A stretch of 64,000 nt of DNA, from the NCBI RefSeq assembly GCF_002091715.1, contig NZ_BDAG01000010.1, forward strand, positions 1 through 64,000, in the 5' to 3' direction. The stretch comes from Pseudomonas migulae NBRC 103157 (GTDB lineage: Bacteria; Pseudomonadota; Gammaproteobacteria; Pseudomonadales; Pseudomonadaceae). How positions within the stretch are numbered: position 1 is the first letter of the stretch; each line of letters begins with the position of its first letter. Of this stretch, positions 59,203-64,000 are shown one piece after another. The notes under the pieces are model-generated. The model had not been told where the DNA came from, did no database searches, and saw only the letters and a program-made list of their open reading frames with translations. Both the position numbers and the translations under genes were made by a program.

Positions 59203-61311
59203 TTGCTCAAGTTCAAGACCGCAATATTGCTGGGAGCGTTGCTGTTTCTGGGCAGCAACGAACTGGAAGCCGCCACTGTGCCGGGACTTCCCGCCGCAGC
59301 CGAAGAGCCGGCAAAACCTGAACCGCTGGTCCAGGGCGGTTTGCTCGGGGCGATCAGTTCCAGCATCGACGACGTACAGGACAAGCTCGACCTCAACGAA
59401 AACCTGGTCGACGCCTGGCGCATACGGGCGGATCGGGCGGCGGATGAAGTCGACAAACTGGTGAATCAGCCTTCGTCTCGATCACCGATGAGCGTGGTCG
59501 GCGATTTCCTGTTGTTGTCCGGCGTCTGGCTCGGTGTGTTCGCCTTGCTCACAGTGCTCGGTGCACTGCTGGACAAACGCTTGAGTGAAGGGCGTTTTTT
59601 CCGAAAACGGCAGCGCAGCCAGGACCTGCTCGGCTACCTGCTGCCGTACACGATTCCCGCGTTGATCTGCCTGCCGCTGACGTTATACGTCAGCCATTTT
59701 CTGCCGAACTCGGTGGGCCGCGCGCTGGCCTTGTGTTTTGCCTACGCCACCAGCAGCGGCATTTTCTCCACCTCGATGTTCTTGTGCGTGATCGTCATGT
59801 TCAACACCGGGCACAAGCGCCGGGCGGTGCAGATCATTCGTGATTACTGCCCCAAACCGCTGTTTCTGATCGGCTTCCTTGCGGCGCTCAGTGACGCCTT
59901 GACCAGCCCGCAGATCGCCCGGCAACTGGGTGGCAACATCACCAGCAGCATCGCCGTGTTTACCGGCCTGTTTGCTTCAATCATCTTTGGATTACTGGTG
60001 ATCCGCCTGAGGCGTCCGGTGGCGCATCTGATCCGCAACCGGGCGCTGGCGCAGCGCTTGAAACAGCCTTCATTGCAGGAATCCCTGCGGATTTTTTCAG
60101 GGCTCTGGTACTGGCCGATTCTGCTGATGGTGATGGTCTCGGCGATCAACCTGATCGGCGTCGGCGAGGACAATCAGAAAGCCCTGCGCTGTGCGTTGTT
60201 CACCACCATTCTGCTGATCGCCACGGTGTTCCTCAGCACGATTTTCCAGCACCTGTTCAAGTCCGGAAAAGCCCAGGCGATCCAGCGCAGCAGTGCCTAC
60301 AAGGAGCGCTTTCTCAGCTTGCTGCATGCGCTGTTGCGGATTGTCATGGCCGTGGCGTTCATCGAAATCCTCGGGCGGATCTGGGGCGTGTCACTGTTCG
60401 AGTTCGCCGAGCGCAACTCGGTGGGCCGGGCGATCAGTGAATCGCTGAGCAGCATGGGCCTGATCTTCCTGGTGACCTGGTTGCTGTGGGTGGTGCTCGA
60501 TACGGCGATTCAGGAGGCACTGAAGCCGCCGATCAATAAACGCACGACACAGCCCAGTACGCGGGTAAAAACCATTCTGCCGCTGCTGCGCAACGCGATC
60601 AAAATCATCCTCGTGGTGATCTGCGCAATCACTACCATGGCCAACCTCGGGATCAACGTCGCACCGCTGTTGGCGGGTGCCGGGGTGGTCGGCCTGGCCA
60701 TCGGTTTCGGCTCGCAGCAATTGGTGCAGGACGTGATCACCGGCCTGTTCATCATCATTGAAGACACGCTGTCGATTGGTGATTGGGTGGTGCTCGATTC
60801 CGGGCATGCCGGCACCGTCGAAGGCCTGACCATCCGCACCTTGCGTCTGCGCGACGGCAAAGGGTTTGTGCACTCGGTGCCGTTCGGGCAGATCAAAGCT
60901 GTGACAAACCAGTCGCGGCAATTCGCCTATGCGTTTTTCTCGGTGCAGTTCACCTACGACACCGACGTGGACAAGGCCATCGAGCTGATCCGCGAGGCGG
61001 GGGAGTCGATCCGTGAGGACGCGTTTCTCAAGTACAACCTGCAAGGGCCGCTGGATGTGTTTGGTGTCGACAAAATGGACCTCAACGGCGTGGTGCTGAC
61101 GGCGCAGTTCCGTACGGTGTCGGGTGGGCAGTATGCGGTGAGCCGGGCATTTAACCAGCGCTTGAAAAAGCTTGTGGATAACAGCCCGTGGGTGCATTTC
61201 GCGCAGACTTACCCACAGCAGGTTTTGATGCCGAAACATGCGCTGGCAGATGATGGGCCGGTGGCCGAAAATTCGCCGGTGATGCTGCCAGATCAGCCGC
61301 GCACTCAATAG
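59203..61311 (+). CDS. Large MscS-family mechanosensitive channel
   Basis: The protein of about 702 residues is a multi-helix MscS relative. I chose the TTG at 59203, with AAGGAG ten bases upstream, because it places a signal peptide at the start (LLKFKTAILLGALLFLG, cleavage after NELEA). A periplasmic coiled segment (about 50-100) is followed by several membrane helices and the MscS core: pore helix LLAGAGVVGLAIGFGSQQLV near residue 505, then FIIIEDTLSIGDWV of the beta domain. Such channels release solutes on hypo-osmotic shock. It converges on the Lhr gene. Confidence 0.9.
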   Translation: MLKFKTAILLGALLFLGSNELEAATVPGLPAAAEEPAKPEPLVQGGLLGAISSSIDDVQDKLDLNENLVDAWRIRADRAADEVDKLVNQPSSRSPMSVVGDFLLLSGVWLGVFALLTVLGALLDKRLSEGRFFRKRQRSQDLLGYLLPYTIPALICLPLTLYVSHFLPNSVGRALALCFAYATSSGIFSTSMFLCVIVMFNTGHKRRAVQIIRDYCPKPLFLIGFLAALSDALTSPQIARQLGGNITSSIAVFTGLFASIIFGLLVIRLRRPVAHLIRNRALAQRLKQPSLQESLRIFSGLWYWPILLMVMVSAINLIGVGEDNQKALRCALFTTILLIATVFLSTIFQHLFKSGKAQAIQRSSAYKERFLSLLHALLRIVMAVAFIEILGRIWGVSLFEFAERNSVGRAISESLSSMGLIFLVTWLLWVVLDTAIQEALKPPINKRTTQPSTRVKTILPLLRNAIKIILVVICAITTMANLGINVAPLLAGAGVVGLAIGFGSQQLVQDVITGLFIIIEDTLSIGDWVVLDSGHAGTVEGLTIRTLRLRDGKGFVHSVPFGQIKAVTNQSRQFAYAFFSVQFTYDTDVDKAIELIREAGESIREDAFLKYNLQGPLDVFGVDKMDLNGVVLTAQFRTVSGGQYAVSRAFNQRLKKLVDNSPWVHFAQTYPQQVLMPKHALADDGPVAENSPVMLPDQPRTQ

Positions 61312-61328
61312 TTTGCGTTGTTACTACT

Positions 61329-61430
61329 GGCCTCATCGCGGGCAAGCCCGCTCCCACAGGTTTTTCGGTGAATTCAGATCTTATTAACAACAGAGATCAT
61401 TGTGGGAGCGGGCTTGCCCGCGATGAGGCC
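61329..61430. repeat. REP pair in tail-to-tail orientation with 30-bp arms
   Basis: GGCCTCATCGCGGGCAAGCC and CGCTCCCACA (61329-61358) are mirrored perfectly by 61401-61430, which begins TGTGGGAGCGGGCTTGCCCG. The 42-base centre is A+T-rich. It lies between the convergent mscS and lhr genes, where it could serve as a shared terminator. Confidence 0.86.
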
Positions 61431-61443
61431 CGTCCAGACAACC

Positions 61444-64000
61444 TCAATGCCGGGTCAGTTTGTTGTGCAATTCAGCAGTCATTTGCTGATCCAGCTCTAC
61501 CCAATAAACCTGCTTGCCCGCGATCTCGGCAGCCGCCGGAAGACCATCGCGATACACCAGCCGATTACTCGCCAACGCCGGTACTTTCGCGCCGGGTAAC
61601 AGCGTGCCCGCCAGGTTCAGCGGATCAACCCCGCACACCGCGATCAGACTCCCGTCATGCGCCCGGCGCCGCACTTCCCGCAGCAACGGAATCGCCTCGG
61701 GCAAGGCAAACTGCTCACCGGCCAGACCACTGACGAACCGCCCGCCGCGAATCTCGCCGCGGGCCTCCAGCCGATGGAATGTGCGCAGCAATTCGCGCCA
61801 GCTCGGCAACCAGTCCGCTTCGCGCTCCAGCAGGCGCCAGAACACCACGCCGTAGCGGCGCAGCAAGGTCATCGCGATGTGTTCCAGCGTTTCGTTCGGT
61901 GTGGGTGCCGGACGTTTGTTATCCACCACCGGCGCGGGTGGTCCGCGTCGAAGCAAGGCCCAGCGCCCGGCATCGTCCATGCCGCCGATAAACGCCCCGC
62001 GTCCGCGTCGGCTGCTGCGGGCCTGGCGTTTACTCGCCGGCGTGATCAGCGCCCGCAAACCGGCAAAGCTGTCCGCGTTCACCAGCCCGGCGCCGACCAG
62101 TTCCTGCAAGGCGATTTCCAGCTCCGAGCGCAGCAGGTGAGCCTCGTGAATCAGCTCATCGAAAAACAGTGCGCCGTGCTGACTGAGGGCTTCGTAGACC
62201 TTTTGCGTTTTCGGCGACAGTTCACTGACCGATGTCTGCTCAGTCAGACTGCTCCACAACCCAACCTGACTGCGCGGCAGCAGCACGATGGGCGTGCTGC
62301 GCAACGCGGTGCTGGCGCTTTTGCTGCGCGCAGTCAGGCGCGTCCAGACCAGTTTGCCGCTGCGGCACAGGTCATCCAGCCAGCTTGTCGAATAATCTTT
62401 GATCCGCGCTGGCAGAATGTCGCTGTCCCAGGCGGAAGCAGCGGCAGGGTAGCCTTCGAATTGACCGACAATCGCTGGCAACACGGCGTTGCCCTGGCCC
62501 TGGGTCGCCGCAGAAAGATGCTGCCAGTCGAACAGAAAACGCATGAAATCCTGCAGCGCCACCGGTTCGATTTCCCGCCGCAAGCGCTTGACCGTGTAGC
62601 GATGGATCCGTGCCAGCAGGTGCCGTTCGGACCATTCTTCCTGATCGGCGCCAGGGGTAAATCGCCCGCGCAACACATAACCTTCGCGTTCAAGTTGCGC
62701 CAGCGCCTGGGTGATGTGTATCGACGGTAATCCCAGCGGTTCGGCAATCGCGTTCAGCGGCAACGGGCCAAACGCGCTGAGCCGCGCGCGGATGACTTCC
62801 AGCACCGCCTCGTCCGGCTCCCACGCCTCATCGAACCCCGGAAGCGCCTCCAGCGACGGGACTAATTTTGCCTGTGGATAAATCGCCCGCAGACACGTCA
62901 GTCGTTCAAGCGCCAGCCACAGGGATCGCTTGGCATCGACCTGCAAACGACTGGCGCGACCGCTCTCGGCAAGTGCGTTCAGCCAATCGGGCCACTGCGG
63001 ATTGGCCTGCGCCTCGGCTTCGCTGATGCACGCCAGACTCATCAGGGCCTCATGCATTTCATCAAGGCCGGTCGGCGTCGGCCAGGCCTCATCGCGCACC
63101 GCTTGAATCGCCTCGGCATCCAGTGCGCCGAGGTCGTCGGTGGATTGCGGATCGGTCCAGCGCCGGTTGAGCACAGCCTGGGTGCGGCGCTCTTCCAGCG
63201 GCGCGTCATCAAGAAAGGTGTAAGGCCGGGCGCTGAGAATTTCTGCGGCCAGCGGCGATGGCGCCGGCAGATCGCGGCTGATCAGGCGAACGTCACCGCT
63301 TTCCATGCGCCGCAACAAGGCCAGCCAGCCTTCGCAGTCCATGGCTTCGTGCAGGCAATCGTCGAGGGTCTGTTCCACCAGTGGATGCTCGGGAATCTCG
63401 CGCTCGCCGGCGAGGTTTTCCACGCAGGCGATCTGGTCGGGGAACACGCTGGCGATCAGGTCTTCGCTTTTCATCCGCTGAATCTGCGGCGCGACTTTGC
63501 GCCCGCCGGTGTAACGCGGCAACGCGAGCGCGACCCCGGCGTTCCAGCGCCAGCGCACGCCGAACAGCGGCGCATCGAGTACTGCCTGGATCAGCAGGTG
63601 CTCGGCGCTGTTGCTGTGCAGGTAGCGCCAGACCTCATCGAGCTCGAAACTGTGGCTGGTGGACAGCGAAAGGACAATCGCGTCTTCGCTGGCAGCGGCC
63701 TGCAATTCGAAATTGAAGGTGCGGCAGAATCGCTTGCGCAAGGCCAGGCCCCACGCACGGTTGATGCGGCTGCCGAACGGCGTGTGGATGATCAGTTGCG
63801 TGCCGCCGGACTCGTCGAAAAAACGCTCCATCAGCAGCGTGTCCTGCGACGGCAGGGCCCCCAGTGTCAGGCGCGCGCGGGCGAGGTAATCCACCAGTTG
63901 TTCGGCGCTGGCGAGGTTCAGGCCGAGGGTATCGGTCAGCCAGTCGAGGGCGGGCTGCAAGTTGCCGGGCGTGGCGCCGAGCAGTTCATCGAGTTGTGCT
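61444..64000 (-). CDS. lhr: ATP-dependent DNA helicase of the Lhr family, C-terminal part (runs off the window)
   Basis: The frame is open to the right edge, reading AQLDELLGATPGN before the segment shown, so only the C-terminal 851 or so residues are seen. They include FGSRINRAWGLALRKRF and TGGRKVAPQIQRMKSEDLIA, characteristic of the region after the helicase motor, a winged-helix block (DEAVLEVIRARLSAFGPLPL near the middle) and the long Lhr C-terminal domain. The DEAD/H motor motifs lie outside the window. Lhr proteins act in DNA repair; the family member with a nearby nuclease or phosphatase partner cannot be judged here. Confidence 0.88.
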   Translation of the reverse strand, partial: AQLDELLGATPGNLQPALDWLTDTLGLNLASAEQLVDYLARARLTLGALPSQDTLLMERFFDESGGTQLIIHTPFGSRINRAWGLALRKRFCRTFNFELQAAASEDAIVLSLSTSHSFELDEVWRYLHSNSAEHLLIQAVLDAPLFGVRWRWNAGVALALPRYTGGRKVAPQIQRMKSEDLIASVFPDQIACVENLAGEREIPEHPLVEQTLDDCLHEAMDCEGWLALLRRMESGDVRLISRDLPAPSPLAAEILSARPYTFLDDAPLEERRTQAVLNRRWTDPQSTDDLGALDAEAIQAVRDEAWPTPTGLDEMHEALMSLACISEAEAQANPQWPDWLNALAESGRASRLQVDAKRSLWLALERLTCLRAIYPQAKLVPSLEALPGFDEAWEPDEAVLEVIRARLSAFGPLPLNAIAEPLGLPSIHITQALAQLEREGYVLRGRFTPGADQEEWSERHLLARIHRYTVKRLRREIEPVALQDFMRFLFDWQHLSAATQGQGNAVLPAIVGQFEGYPAAASAWDSDILPARIKDYSTSWLDDLCRSGKLVWTRLTARSKSASTALRSTPIVLLPRSQVGLWSSLTEQTSVSELSPKTQKVYEALSQHGALFFDELIHEAHLLRSELEIALQELVGAGLVNADSFAGLRALITPASKRQARSSRRGRGAFIGGMDDAGRWALLRRGPPAPVVDNKRPAPTPNETLEHIAMTLLRRYGVVFWRLLEREADWLPSWRELLRTFHRLEARGEIRGGRFVSGLAGEQFALPEAIPLLREVRRRAHDGSLIAVCGVDPLNLAGTLLPGAKVPALASNRLVYRDGLPAAAEIAGKQVYWVELDQQMTAELHNKLTRH

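Overview
The window is a contiguous piece of a Pseudomonas chromosome, most likely from the P. fluorescens group. Three things point there: the protein sequences (for example the 1357-residue RpoB and 1399-residue RpoC), the gene order katA - ferritin - uvrA - MFS - ssb directly after rplQ, and the extragenic palindromes built on TGTGGGAGCGGGCTTGC or TGTAGGAGCCGGCTTGC that are typical of fluorescent pseudomonads. There is no phage, insertion sequence, CRISPR array or integron.

Region 1 (1-33.2 kb) is the core information-processing block, all on the plus strand. It runs birA-coaX-(SPOR-like gene), tRNA-Tyr/Gly/Thr, tRNA-Trp-secE-nusG, rplKAJL-rpoBC, rpsLG-fusA-tuf, the S10 operon (rpsJ to rpsN), the spc operon (rpsH to rpmJ, with secY) and the alpha operon (rpsM-rpsK-rpsD-rpoA-rplQ). 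Several sigma70-type promoters with 16-17 bp spacers can be read directly. Most sit just downstream of hairpins, so the long run is probably cut into separately started transcription units. The second tuf gene usual after the tRNA-Tyr/Gly/Thr cluster is absent; a strong terminator sits there instead.

Region 2 (33.4-40.6 kb) holds catalase katA, a ferritin that lacks the haem-ligand methionine of true bacterioferritins, uvrA on the minus strand, a YajR-like MFS transporter and ssb.

Region 3 (40.7-49.4 kb, all minus strand) is the most interesting part. It is an expanded version of the E. coli yjfIJKLMC cluster: DUF2170 protein, PspA/IM30 protein, rhomboid protease, two-TM potassium-channel-like protein with a nucleotide-binding-like domain, DUF2491, DUF350, DUF1190 lipoprotein, glutathionylspermidine-synthase-like ATP-grasp enzyme, and an OsmC-YcaO fusion. 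A sigma70-like promoter ahead of the first gene is flanked by two identical 12-bp palindromes, which suggests one dedicated repressor. I infer an inducible envelope-stress system that couples membrane repair, ion flux and a peptide or thiol modification chemistry.

Region 4 (49.5-64 kb) is accessory metabolism and envelope: a cysteine hydrolase divergent from a GlxA-type AraC regulator; a DUF3182 protein overlapping an alpha/beta hydrolase; a minus-strand ybhP-clsB-ybhN group with a DUF72 gene, all coupled by overlaps; an AraJ-like MFS exporter; a large MscS-type channel; and the 3' part of an Lhr-family helicase gene that runs off the right end. Nine REP or REPIN-like inverted repeats lie between genes from 35 to 62 kb and none was seen in the ribosomal block.
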